DNA of 64,000 bases, taken from NCBI GenBank assembly GCA_963973795.1, contig CAXBAF010000019.1:1-64000 (forward strand). Direction: 5' to 3'. The position numbers were made by a program, and so were the translations under genes. Below, piece by piece: positions 1 to 8,846 of this stretch; the first letter of the stretch is position 1, and each line of letters begins with the position of its first letter. Under the pieces are notes generated by a model. That model searched no databases, was not told where the DNA came from, and saw nothing but the letters and a program-made list of their open reading frames with translations. This DNA is from UBA1926 sp002337215. GTDB taxonomy: Bacteria; Planctomycetota; Phycisphaerae; Phycisphaerales; UBA1924.

Positions 1-1
1 C

Positions 2-172
2 CCGCCGATGCGAGTCATGGCGCCCGAGGAGTCGAAAAATATTCTCGAACGGCTCGGCCGGCACACCGTTGAGAACATGGAACTCAATGACCCGTCCCTC
101 GAGCCCAAGGTCCGCATGGCGATGAAAGAGATCGGTCGTGAACTGGAAGAGGAGCAGACCGATGAGGCGTGA
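2..172 (+). CDS. C-terminal end of an unidentified protein (5' truncated by the window edge)
   Basis: The frame is open from the window edge to the TGA at 170-172 and encodes 56 residues, rich in Glu, Lys, Arg and Met, ending in EEEQTDEA. No family can be named from so short a fragment. The stop lies inside the beginning of the next gene (ATG at 162), an 11-base overlap that suggests the two genes are translated from one transcript. The charged, probably helical tail is all that can be described. Confidence 0.6.
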   Translation, partial: PPMRVMAPEESKNILERLGRHTVENMELNDPSLEPKVRMAMKEIGRELEEEQTDEA

Positions 173-1292
173 CCACGCCCGCGCGGAGCCCACGGTCGCG
201 CGTTCGGTCCGATCCGCGGGGGCGATCGTGTTGGCGGTTCTGTGCGCAGGGTGCGAGCGCTCGACGAGCGAGGCCGACCCGGACCAGACCGCCGTCAGCG
301 CCGGAGCGCCGCGCGTCCTGCCGGAACATGAAACGGGCGACACGCCGGAGGAGCACCAGATGCCGACAGGCGAACCGCACGCACACGAGACCACCCACGA
401 CGCCGGCTCGAATGGACGCGCGCCGGATACGCCCCCCCACCACGGGCCCAGCGAAACGGGAGCAGGCGGCGTCGGCTCCCCGGGCCCGTTCGGTCATGAC
501 GCGGGGCTCTCGATCCCAACGGTCCGCCCCGACCCATCCCCGCTCGCCGCCGAGGCTTCGGAGCTGGCACGATCGGAAGACTCGAGCGATCACGAACGCC
601 TCGCTGGGCATCTACTCGACGTCTCGTGGCTCGAACGCCTCGATTCACCGGAACTGGCTCAGGTCGCCTCGCCGGTAGGTCTCCAACTGAGCCTCGTGCT
701 CGAGGAGGCCGCAGCAGAGGCACCCGATGTCATCGATCGCCTCGTCACAGACCCGCTGTACGCCGAGCCGGGCCACCGCCAGATCGCGATCATCCGTGCC
801 AGCGCAGGCGTTGAAAACCCGAGCAAAGCGCTTCAGCAGTTCTGGCGTTCGCAGATCGACCCGGAGGCGGACGAGCTCGAGTCCACGGTCCAAGCCCTCG
901 TCCGCAACCAGAGCCGCCCAGCGATGGACCTCCTCGCGGAGGCTCTGATGTCGGACAGCTTCGATGACAACCTCGTCTTCTGGTGGTTCCGGGGGCCGAT
1001 GCTCGAGCGCAGGCAGGACGCCCCGCTTCTCATGATGACCGAGCGCCTGCTGGAGTCGGGTCGTCTCAGCACGCCCAGGCGTACGGCGCTCGTCGAGTCC
1101 CTGTTCGACTATCGCCCAACACGCTGGTACATCGCCACCGAGCAACCCCCAGAGCCCCCGAGCCGAGAGAAGCTCCGCGAGCCGGCGAGGGAAATCCTGC
1201 GCTCGATCGCGGACAACGCGCTCAGGTCGGGCCTGATCGAAGAGGCCCGGCGTGCGCGCATCGAGATCGAAATCGGATCGACCGAGCCGTGA
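162..1292 (+). CDS. Putative lipoprotein of unknown function
   Basis: The 376-residue product has a positively charged N-terminus, a hydrophobic stretch (AGAIVLAVLCAGC, about residues 19-31) and a lipobox-like Cys31, although the -3 position is Cys rather than the usual Leu. Residues 32-110 are a low-complexity Pro/His/Glu/Thr linker. The rest is a helical domain I do not recognise, which recalls planctomycete proteins that score residue loss or HEAT-like repeats. ATG 162 was chosen over an upstream in-frame GTG because it places the signal sequence at the N-terminus. The gene overlaps its upstream neighbour by 11 bases and its downstream neighbour by four (GTGA), so it sits in an operon. Export to the cell envelope is inferred. 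Confidence 0.7.
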   Translation: MRRDHARAEPTVARSVRSAGAIVLAVLCAGCERSTSEADPDQTAVSAGAPRVLPEHETGDTPEEHQMPTGEPHAHETTHDAGSNGRAPDTPPHHGPSETGAGGVGSPGPFGHDAGLSIPTVRPDPSPLAAEASELARSEDSSDHERLAGHLLDVSWLERLDSPELAQVASPVGLQLSLVLEEAAAEAPDVIDRLVTDPLYAEPGHRQIAIIRASAGVENPSKALQQFWRSQIDPEADELESTVQALVRNQSRPAMDLLAEALMSDSFDDNLVFWWFRGPMLERRQDAPLLMMTERLLESGRLSTPRRTALVESLFDYRPTRWYIATEQPPEPPSREKLREPAREILRSIADNALRSGLIEEARRARIEIEIGSTEP

Positions 1293-2536
1293 ACTGCGGC
1301 TGCGGCAACTGCGACGCTCACCCCTCAGGCGACGACACCCCCGGGCACATCTCGTCGGAGCTCACCCCCATTGTCACGGGAGTCCGGGTCCCCCGCGCCG
1401 GGCTGACCGCCGAGCTTCAGGCCTTTCTCGATGAACACCCAACCGACGCCGAGACCTGGCACCGGCTGGGCATTGCGCTCAACGCCGAGGGACGCTACGA
1501 CGAAGCCGTCACAGCCCACCACAGCGCGCTCACCCTGAGCCCCCACAACCTCCGTGTCGAGTGCGACTACGCGTACTCTCTCGCAGCCCGCGGCGACCTC
1601 GCGCACGCGAGCGCACTGCTCGAGGAGATCATCCAGCGAGACCCGGGCAACGGCTGGGCCTATTTCCACCTCGCCAGCGCTCGCTACCGCCAGAACGCCT
1701 GCCAGGATGCCGCGACGTTCTGGGAGTGCGCCGCCCGGTGCCTCGACGATCCCTCCGATTGCTTCGAGAACCTCGCGATGGCATATCGCCGACTCGGTGA
1801 TGAGGAACGCGAACGCTCTTGCTGGCAAAGGCTCGCCGAGAGAAAACCAGACAGCCCCGCCGTCGAGCACATGCTCGCCGCTGTCGGCGTCACCGCGCCC
1901 CGCAGCAGGGCCTCCGACGCCTACGTCACCGAGCTCTTCGATCGCTTCGCATCCGATTTCGACCGTGTACTCGACGTTCTCGGCTACGCCGTCCCGGAGA
2001 TCGCGGAATCGTGGATCCGCGCCGCCCACCCCGAACCCGACCGAACGCTGCGGATTCTCGACGCGGGCTGCGGAACCGGCCTCTGCGGCCTCCGCCTCGC
2101 CCCATGGGCCGACCATCTCACAGGCGTCGATCTCTCTCCACAGATGCTCGCCCGTGCGGCGGAACGGGATGTCTACGACAGGATCGTCGAGGCGGAAATC
2201 GTCGCATTCCTGCTCGATCACCCCTCGTCGTTCGACGTGATCGTCGCGGGCGATGTGCTCTGCTACTTCGGCGACCTGAGACCATTCGGGGAAGCCGCCA
2301 TCAGAGCGCTGACCCCGTCGGGACGCCTCGCGTTCTCCGTTGAAGCAACCGACCCATCCGAGCACGCCGACGAGGGGTACCTCATGCGTGCCCACGGCCG
2401 ATACGCTCACGCCCGAGCCCACGTCGAAGCCTCGCTGGGCACGTCACAGCAGCTCAGAGTGATCGAGACAACGCTCCGGCTCGAAGCGGGCTCGCCCGTC
2501 CAGGGGTTCTGGGTCGATGCGATGCGTCCGAAGTAA
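1289..2536 (+). CDS. TPR-repeat-containing class I SAM-dependent methyltransferase
   Basis: The protein has about 415 residues. The N-terminal third holds two or three tetratricopeptide repeats (for example TWHRLGIALNAEGRYDEAV). The C-terminal half is a Rossmann methyltransferase with the SAM-binding motif ILDAGCGTGLCG and an acidic motif GVDLSPQML. This is the architecture of the predicted TPR-repeat methyltransferases (COG4976-like); the substrate is unknown. The GTG at 1289 overlaps the preceding TGA (GTGA) and fits better than the long open frame upstream, which runs through the lipoprotein gene. A Cys-rich start (NCGCGNC) is odd and could bind metal. Confidence 0.85.
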   Translation: MNCGCGNCDAHPSGDDTPGHISSELTPIVTGVRVPRAGLTAELQAFLDEHPTDAETWHRLGIALNAEGRYDEAVTAHHSALTLSPHNLRVECDYAYSLAARGDLAHASALLEEIIQRDPGNGWAYFHLASARYRQNACQDAATFWECAARCLDDPSDCFENLAMAYRRLGDEERERSCWQRLAERKPDSPAVEHMLAAVGVTAPRSRASDAYVTELFDRFASDFDRVLDVLGYAVPEIAESWIRAAHPEPDRTLRILDAGCGTGLCGLRLAPWADHLTGVDLSPQMLARAAERDVYDRIVEAEIVAFLLDHPSSFDVIVAGDVLCYFGDLRPFGEAAIRALTPSGRLAFSVEATDPSEHADEGYLMRAHGRYAHARAHVEASLGTSQQLRVIETTLRLEAGSPVQGFWVDAMRPK

Positions 2537-2604
2537 CCGGTCGTGACCTCAAGCCGACACGCCGAGACGGCTCCGCCCCTGTCTCATCAGTACACGGCTA
2601 CGCG

Positions 2605-2994
2605 TCAGGGAATCTGCGTCTTCATCGCCCCCGGGTTCGTGACCGAGATCTGTCCCCCCCACATACACATGCACTTGCTCGAATCATTCAGCGCCGGCAT
2701 GAACCCGATCTGGACCTTCGCCGAGCCGGGCGCCCAAGGCGCGGGGATCGCCGGAACGCAGGGCATCGGCGTGAGCACGCCAGCCGCCGCGGCGGTTGCA
2801 GATGCGACAGTCGGGTTCGCGGGCGACTTACACATCCCGAATCCCGAGATGTTCATCATCGGGACGTAATCCATGATGTTCGCGGCCGGCTTGTTCTCGA
2901 TCGTCACCATGTTCTTCGGCAAAAAGCTGAGCGAACAGGGTGTAGCCCCCATCGTGCAGGTCGCCATGCCGGTCGATACGACTGGATTGCCCAT
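2605..2994 (-). CDS. DUF4280 (PAAR-like) domain protein
   Basis: This 129-residue protein matches the DUF4280 pattern throughout: a start like MGNPVVSTGMATCTMG, then NIMDYVPMMNISGFGMC, a central LTPMPCVPAIPAPW and a final CMCMWGG. DUF4280/PAAR-like proteins form the pointed tip of contractile injection devices, where an effector may ride on the spike. I chose the start at 2994 because a strong Shine-Dalgarno (GGAAGGAG) lies eight bases upstream; a longer frame reaches 3177 but lacks one. There is no other injection-system gene within 30 kb, so it is an orphan. It lies opposite the histidine-degradation genes, and its promoter region (2995-3131) is shared with hutH. Confidence 0.85.
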   Translation of the reverse strand: MGNPVVSTGMATCTMGATPCSLSFLPKNMVTIENKPAANIMDYVPMMNISGFGMCKSPANPTVASATAAAAGVLTPMPCVPAIPAPWAPGSAKVQIGFMPALNDSSKCMCMWGGQISVTNPGAMKTQIP

Positions 2995-3131
2995 CGCCGA
3001 AACTCCTTCCGCGGCCGTCGCCTGCGCAGGCCGCGCGTCCGATCGGTAGCGTACCGGGTGTCTGCATTTAAAGCGAACACCGAACGCCTTGCTCACGCGA
3101 GCAAACGGCTCAAAAGTCCGGGAACCCACCC

Positions 3132-4724
3132 ATGCCTGACGACCGACACTCCGACCTCCAGAACGCCGACAATCCAAGCCTCAGCGAGCAACGCCCGACG
3201 ATCCGCCTCGACGGCTCTCCACTCTCCGCGGGCATGGTCGAGATTGTCGCCCAAAGCCGTGCGCACGTCGAGATCCATCCAGACGCCCGTCAACGAGTCG
3301 CCCTGTGCAGGGCGAGTCTTGAGAATGCGGCAGAGCGGGGCGCGACCCACTACGGTATCAACACGGGGTTTGGGAAGTTCTCACGACAACGGGTGGAGGC
3401 GTCCGAACTCCGGGAACTTCAGGCCAACCTGATCCGATCCCACGCCGCGGGGGTCGGCGATCCGCTCCCGTCCGAGATCGTGCGTGCCGTGATGCTCATC
3501 CTTGCGGCGTCGCTGACCCGCGCGAGATCAGGCGTCCGCCTTGAACTGATCGACAGCCTGATCGGGCTGCTGAACGCCGGTCTGACGCCCGTCGTTCCTG
3601 AGACCGGATCCGTCGGCGCCTCCGGGGATCTCGCCCCGCTCGCCCACATCGCGCTCGCCCTGATCGGGGAGGGTTCGGTCTTCGATACCAACGGCATGCA
3701 ACGCAACGCCGCGGCCGCCCTGAGCGACGCCGGGCTCGAACCCGTCGTGCTCGAAGCGAAAGAGGGGCTCGCGCTCATCAACGGAACACACCTGATGTGC
3801 GCTCGTCTCGCGTTGCTGCGCCAGCGATTCGAGCGACTCTGGCCCGCCGCGATCGCAGCCGCGACGATGTCACTCGACGCGTGCCGGGCTACCGACGCCT
3901 TCCTCGACCCGAGGGTCTACGAGGCTCGCAACCAGCCAGGCCCGTCGCGCGTCGCCGAATCGATGCTGGCGATGCTCCAAGGCAGCGAGATCATCCCAAG
4001 CCACGACAACGCCGACGATCCTCGTGTGCAGGACCCGTACTCGATCCGGTGCGCGCCCTACGTGCTCGGGGCCGTGCTCGACAGCGCGACATCGATCTGG
4101 GAGTGCCTCGACGCCGAGTTGGGGGCGGTAACAGATAACCCGCTCGTGCTCCCGGCGTCAACGGGAGGCGGCGTCGACATTGTGTCGGCTGGCAATTTTC
4201 ATGGGATGCCGGTCGCGATCCCTCTTGACACGCTTGCGATCGGGCTCGCTCACATCGCAGGCATCGCAGAGCGACGGATCGACCAGATGCTCAGCGCCCA
4301 CGACCCCGAGACCCATCTGCGACCTTTCCTGAGCCCAAAGCCGGGGCTCCACTCGGGGCTGATGATCGTCCAGTACACCGCAGCGGCGCTCTGCAATGAA
4401 CTCGCGGGGCTCGCCGCTCCCGCGTCGGTCGTGAACATCCCCACGAGCGCCGGCATCGAAGACTACAACTCGTTCGGGCCCCGGTCGGCAGCAAAGGCCG
4501 ACCGGGCGATGGGCCTGGTCGAGCGTGTTGTCGCGATCGAACTGCTGTGCGCAGCGCAGGCGTTGGAGGCGCATCGACCGCTGCGGTCCGGGAAGGGAGT
4601 CGAGCGGGCGCACGAGGCCGTCCGAACGGTCGTCACCCCCCTGTCGTCGGACCGACCGCCCTCACCCGATATCGAGGCGATCGCGAGTTTGATCGGCGCG
4701 GGAGCGTTTGCGGATTCTGTTTGA
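3132..4724 (+). CDS. hutH: Histidine ammonia-lyase
   Basis: This enzyme deaminates L-histidine to urocanate, the first step of histidine degradation in the cytoplasm. The 530-residue protein carries the motif GSVGASGDLAPLAH; the Ala163-Ser164-Gly165 triplet is the one that cyclises to the MIO electrophile. Other family signatures include YGINTGFGKFS near the N-terminus and QDPYSIRCAP in the second half. The N-terminus is about 20 residues longer than in well-studied HutH, so a later start is possible. It is followed by hutU, hutG and hutI in pathway order on the same strand, leaving little doubt about its role. Confidence 0.97.
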   Translation: MPDDRHSDLQNADNPSLSEQRPTIRLDGSPLSAGMVEIVAQSRAHVEIHPDARQRVALCRASLENAAERGATHYGINTGFGKFSRQRVEASELRELQANLIRSHAAGVGDPLPSEIVRAVMLILAASLTRARSGVRLELIDSLIGLLNAGLTPVVPETGSVGASGDLAPLAHIALALIGEGSVFDTNGMQRNAAAALSDAGLEPVVLEAKEGLALINGTHLMCARLALLRQRFERLWPAAIAAATMSLDACRATDAFLDPRVYEARNQPGPSRVAESMLAMLQGSEIIPSHDNADDPRVQDPYSIRCAPYVLGAVLDSATSIWECLDAELGAVTDNPLVLPASTGGGVDIVSAGNFHGMPVAIPLDTLAIGLAHIAGIAERRIDQMLSAHDPETHLRPFLSPKPGLHSGLMIVQYTAAALCNELAGLAAPASVVNIPTSAGIEDYNSFGPRSAAKADRAMGLVERVVAIELLCAAQALEAHRPLRSGKGVERAHEAVRTVVTPLSSDRPPSPDIEAIASLIGAGAFADSV

Positions 4725-4858
4725 TGCATTGGCCGAAGAACGCCGAAGATGATCGAGTGCGCGCTTGTGCGCAGAGCGCTGACGGCGCACAATGCAACTC
4801 TGAGCAAAGCCTTGCACGGCGCGGATCGGATCCGGGCGTGCGAATCTGGGGGCGTCGC

Positions 4859-6601
4859 ATGGCAACGATGACGAAAAGAACAAGTCGGATCCTTCCGGAG
4901 CCCGAGGAGCGCGTGGTGCGGGCTCCGCGAGGGAGCGAGCGGACCTGCTCGACCTGGCAGGCCGAGGCCGCGATGCGCATGCTGATGAACAACCTCGACC
5001 CGGAGGTCGCCGAGGATCCGGCGCGGCTCGTGGTCTACGGAGGTCGGGGCCAGGCCGCACGGAACTGGGCGTGCTTCGACGCGATCATCGAGAGCCTCAA
5101 GACACTCGCGCCGGACGAGACGTTGCTGGTGCAATCGGGCAAGCCGGTCGGCGTTGTTCGCACGCACGCCGACGCGCCGCGTGTCCTGATCGCCAACTCG
5201 AACCTCGTCCCCCACTGGGCGACCCAGGACCACTTCGACCGGTTGGCCGAAAAGGGCCTGATCATGTACGGCCAGATGACCGCGGGCTCGTGGATCTACA
5301 TCGGTACTCAGGGCATTCTGCAGGGGACATACGAGACGTTCGCCGAGTGCGCAACCAAGCACTTCGGCGGGACGCTTTCAGGGAAACTGGTCGTGACCGC
5401 CGGGTGCGGCGGCATGGGCGGTGCTCAGCCGCTCGCCGCGACATTGAACGGGGCGACCTGCCTGATCGCCGACGTGGACCACACCAGGCTGGAACGCCGG
5501 CACAGGGATAAGTACCTCGATCATGTGGTCTACAGCCTCGACGAGGCGATCGATCTCGCGCAGCAGAAAGCGGCGCACAGAACCGCCGAGAGCATCGGCG
5601 TGCATTGCAACGCGGTGGAGCTGCTCGAGCGGCTGCTCAAACGCGGGATCATCCCCGACGTGCTCACCGACCAGACGAGCGCGCACGACCCGCTCGAGGG
5701 GTATATCCCGATCGATCTGTGCACCCGGGAAGCCGCCGCGTTGCGTTCGAGTGACCCGGAGCACTACCAGGAACTCGCCATCGCGACGATGGATCGGCAC
5801 GTGCGCGTCATGGTGGAACTCCAGAAGTGCGGCGCGATCACTTTCGATTACGGCAACAACATCCGCCAGCGGGCCTACGACCACGGCTTCCTGGACGCGT
5901 TCGCATTCCCGGGGTTTGTGCCGGCCTACATCAGGCCCCAGTTCTGCGCGGGGCGTGGACCCTTCCGGTGGGTGGCGCTCTCGGGGGACCCGGCTGACAT
6001 CTACGCGACCGACAAGGCCCTTCTCGATCTGTTCCCGGATGACGAGCGGATGCACAAGTGGATCCTCTCGTGTCACGCAAACCCGGAGGCATTGAAGGCG
6101 GGCGACTTCGCCAACTGTGCGCCCCGGTTCGGGTGGCAAGGGCTGCCGAGCCGCATCTGCTGGTTCGGGCTCGGCGAGCGCGACAAGGCGGGGTTGCTGT
6201 TCAACGAGATGGTGGCGGACGGGCGTGTGCGCGCGCCAATCGTCATCGGGCGGGATCATCTGGACTGCGGCTCGGTCGCGAGCCCGAACCGCGAGACCGA
6301 ATCCATGAAGGACGGCAGCGATGCCGTGAGCGATTGGGCGATTCTCAACGCGATGGTCAACATCGCGGGGGGCGCGAGTTGGGTCAGTTTCCACCACGGT
6401 GGCGGCGTCGGGATCGGGTTCAGCCAGCACGCGGGTCAGGTGATCGTGGCCGACGGGACCGAGGCGTGCGCCACGCGGCTCAAGAACGTGCTCACCAACG
6501 ACCCGATGATGGGAGTGATCCGGCACGTGGACGCAGGCTACGAGGAGGCGGAGACGTGCGCTCGCGAGCGAGGGACACCTATCCCGATGCGTCGCTGCTG
6601 A
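4859..6601 (+). CDS. hutU: Urocanate hydratase
   Basis: HutU adds water to urocanate to give imidazolonepropionate, using tightly bound NAD+ as an electrophile. The 580-residue frame contains the NAD-binding motif GCGGMGGAQP (about residues 182-191), the early RLVVYGGRGQAARNW segment and SRICWFGLGERD, in which Cys434 is the likely active-site cysteine. The ATG at 4859 gives a length near the family norm; an in-frame ATG at 4868 is an alternative, and the open frame upstream of 4859 overlaps hutH. The 134-base gap after hutH holds no recognisable gene. The product passes to HutI, encoded two genes downstream. Confidence 0.96.
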   Translation: MATMTKRTSRILPEPEERVVRAPRGSERTCSTWQAEAAMRMLMNNLDPEVAEDPARLVVYGGRGQAARNWACFDAIIESLKTLAPDETLLVQSGKPVGVVRTHADAPRVLIANSNLVPHWATQDHFDRLAEKGLIMYGQMTAGSWIYIGTQGILQGTYETFAECATKHFGGTLSGKLVVTAGCGGMGGAQPLAATLNGATCLIADVDHTRLERRHRDKYLDHVVYSLDEAIDLAQQKAAHRTAESIGVHCNAVELLERLLKRGIIPDVLTDQTSAHDPLEGYIPIDLCTREAAALRSSDPEHYQELAIATMDRHVRVMVELQKCGAITFDYGNNIRQRAYDHGFLDAFAFPGFVPAYIRPQFCAGRGPFRWVALSGDPADIYATDKALLDLFPDDERMHKWILSCHANPEALKAGDFANCAPRFGWQGLPSRICWFGLGERDKAGLLFNEMVADGRVRAPIVIGRDHLDCGSVASPNRETESMKDGSDAVSDWAILNAMVNIAGGASWVSFHHGGGVGIGFSQHAGQVIVADGTEACATRLKNVLTNDPMMGVIRHVDAGYEEAETCARERGTPIPMRRC

Positions 6602-6664
6602 GGGTGTCTCGCCGCGTCCGTAGCGGCCTGTCAGGCCCGAACGGTTCACGCTATTCTCGATGCC

Positions 6665-7573
6665 ATGCGAGTCCCGCACACCGAGTCTTTTGAATGGCCG
6701 AATGCTCCCGCTGGCCGGTTCGTGTCGTCGATCCGGACCGGCGATCCGATCGGCTGCGCGATTGGTCTGATCGGCGTCCCGGACGACACCGGCGTCCGCA
6801 TGAACAGAGGCCGGATCGGGGCGGCTCAAGGCCCCTCGGCGTTCCGGGCGGCGCTTGGCAGGTACGGGTCGGCGAAGCCGGCAGGAATCGCTTGGCCGGG
6901 CGTGTTCGACGCCGGGGATGTGGAGCCGGGCGGTTCGCTCGAAGAAACACACGAGCGGGTGACGGAGGCGGCGGGAGCGCTGCTCGACGCGGGGTTGCTG
7001 CCGGTGATGATCGGCGGAGGGCATGACCTGACGTTCCCGTTTGTGCGCGCATTGGCGGGGCGGCTGAGCGAGCCGTTGCACGGGGTGTATTTCGACGCGC
7101 ACCTCGATGTTCGCGCAGAGACGGGCAGCGGGATGCCGTTCCGGGCCCTCGTCGAGCGCTGCGGCGTGGGTGGGCTGACGGTGCACGGGCTCGACCGGTT
7201 CGCGAACAGCACCGAGCATGTGCGGTGGTTCGAGGGGCACGGCGGGCGCGGAGCGACGCTCCCCGCGGGGGGTGAGCATTTCGGCCCGGATGATCACTGG
7301 CCTTCTGGTGATCTGTTCGTGAGCTTCGATCTCGACGTCATCGATCAGGCCTATGCACCAGGGGTGAGCGCAATGAACCCTTCCGGCTGGGATCCCGGGA
7401 CGGCGTGCGCGTGGGTTCGCGCGGCGGGTCGGTGCGAGCGGGTGCTGTGTTTCGATATCATGGAACTGAGCCCGCCCCACGATTCGCCGGCGGGGGAGGG
7501 CGGCCGGACCGTTCGCCTCGCGGCGCGGCTGTTCTTGGAATTCCTCGCCGGCTTCTCGGAGCGGTCGGCCTGA
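6665..7573 (+). CDS. hutG: Formimidoylglutamase-type ureohydrolase (arginase family)
   Basis: The protein (302 residues) belongs to the arginase/agmatinase/formiminoglutamase superfamily of binuclear manganese hydrolases. Metal-ligand motifs are visible in order: GGGHD, DAHLD (here YFDAHLDVR) and SFDLDVID. On sequence alone arginase or agmatinase cannot be excluded, but its place between hutU and hutI argues for cleavage of N-formimino-L-glutamate to glutamate and formamide, the last step of this branch of the pathway. It starts 63 bases after hutU and ends 34 bases before hutI, consistent with one operon. Confidence 0.88.
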   Translation: MRVPHTESFEWPNAPAGRFVSSIRTGDPIGCAIGLIGVPDDTGVRMNRGRIGAAQGPSAFRAALGRYGSAKPAGIAWPGVFDAGDVEPGGSLEETHERVTEAAGALLDAGLLPVMIGGGHDLTFPFVRALAGRLSEPLHGVYFDAHLDVRAETGSGMPFRALVERCGVGGLTVHGLDRFANSTEHVRWFEGHGGRGATLPAGGEHFGPDDHWPSGDLFVSFDLDVIDQAYAPGVSAMNPSGWDPGTACAWVRAAGRCERVLCFDIMELSPPHDSPAGEGGRTVRLAARLFLEFLAGFSERSA

Positions 7574-7607
7574 ACCATTCTCGGGGCTGAATCGGTACCG
7601 TGTCGGA

Positions 7608-8837
7608 ATGGACGACGCCTCTCCCCCACCGCTGCTGATCCGGAACGCTCGTGTGCTGACGCTCGCCGGGGAGGGGCCCCGGCGTGGTGCCGCGATGTCG
7701 AATCTTGCGGTACTCGACGAAGCCGACGTACTCGTGCGGAACGGGCTGATCGATCAAATCAGCGAGAAGCTCGATCCGGCAGGAGCCAACGTGATCGAGG
7801 CGAACGGTCGGGTGCTGATGCCGGCGTTCGTTGATGCGCACACGCACGCGTGTTGGGCGGGGGAACGGCTGGACGAGTGGGACATGAAGCGACGCGGGGC
7901 GTCGTATCTCGAACTGCTCAAGGCGGGTGGCGGGATCATGTCGACGGTCCGGGCCGTGCGCGCGGCAAGCGAGGACGAACTGTTCGATGGGATAATGAAT
8001 CGGCTCGATTGGATGCTCCGCGGGGGGACGACGGCGGTCGAGATCAAGAGCGGGTACGGGCTGACGACCGCGGACGAACTGAAAATGCTGCGGGCGATCG
8101 CGCGGGCGGGGGATGCCTGGGCCGGGTTCGTCTCCCCCACCGCCTGCATCGGGCACGCGATCGACCGCGAGCAGGACGGCTTTGTCGACCGCACAATCCA
8201 CGAGACGCTCCCCGCCGTGCACGCGGAGTTCCCCGGAATCACGATCGATGGGTATTGCGAGGACGGGGCGTGGTCGCTTGAGGAGACCGTCCGGCTGTTC
8301 GAGGCGGCGGCTGCGCTGGGGCACCCGCTCCGGATCCACGCCGACCAGTTCAATTCGCTGGGGATGACGTCGGCGGCGATCGGACTCGGGGCTCGCAGTG
8401 TCGATCACCTTGAGGCATCGAGTGAAGAGGACCTGCGGCGACTCGCGACGAGTAACACATTCGGCGTGATGCTGCCCTGCTCCGGGTTCCATACGGACGG
8501 GAGGTATGGAGACGGTCGCCGGTTCATCGATGCGGGTGGGAAACTCGTCATCGCGACGAACGTGAACCCGGGTTCGGCGCCGTGTTCATCGACGCCGATG
8601 GCGATCGCGCTCGCGGTGAGGCATCTGGGGATTTCAGCTGCGGAGGCGATCTGCGCCTGCACGGCGAACGCCGCGGCGCTGATGGGTCTCTCCGATGGCG
8701 GATCGATCGCGGTTGGGATGCGGGCGGATCTGCTGATGCTGCGGTGGCGCGATGAGCGGGAGCTCGGCCACACCTTCGGGGGAGATCCGGTCGACGCGGT
8801 GATCTGCAAGGGGCGAGTCATTCGGCAATCCGACTAG
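7608..8837 (+). CDS. hutI: Imidazolonepropionase
   Basis: HutI hydrolyses 4-imidazolone-5-propionate to N-formimino-L-glutamate. The protein (409 residues) is an amidohydrolase with the metal-binding HxH at His78-Thr-His80 (DAHTHA), the family segment ERLDEWDMKRRGASYLELL, and a later HADQF histidine. One point is unusual: the segment that is normally TDxNPGSSP, whose Asp is a metal ligand in characterised HutI, reads ATNVNPGSAP with Asn at residue 318. The gene is the last of the hut series; the next gene is on the opposite strand, only nine bases away. Confidence 0.94.
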   Translation: MDDASPPPLLIRNARVLTLAGEGPRRGAAMSNLAVLDEADVLVRNGLIDQISEKLDPAGANVIEANGRVLMPAFVDAHTHACWAGERLDEWDMKRRGASYLELLKAGGGIMSTVRAVRAASEDELFDGIMNRLDWMLRGGTTAVEIKSGYGLTTADELKMLRAIARAGDAWAGFVSPTACIGHAIDREQDGFVDRTIHETLPAVHAEFPGITIDGYCEDGAWSLEETVRLFEAAAALGHPLRIHADQFNSLGMTSAAIGLGARSVDHLEASSEEDLRRLATSNTFGVMLPCSGFHTDGRYGDGRRFIDAGGKLVIATNVNPGSAPCSSTPMAIALAVRHLGISAAEAICACTANAAALMGLSDGGSIAVGMRADLLMLRWRDERELGHTFGGDPVDAVICKGRVIRQSD

Positions 8838-8846
8838 CCGCGGCGT

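Noticed and set aside
983..1288. Upstream extension of the TPR-methyltransferase frame
   Set aside because: It lies entirely within the lipoprotein gene in another frame and has no protein-like character; the GTG at 1289 overlaps the preceding stop in the usual operon fashion.
5378..7480. 700-residue open frame on the minus strand across hutU and hutG
   Set aside because: It is the reverse shadow of high-G+C coding sequence; both plus-strand genes have catalytic motifs, and the shadow product is low-complexity.
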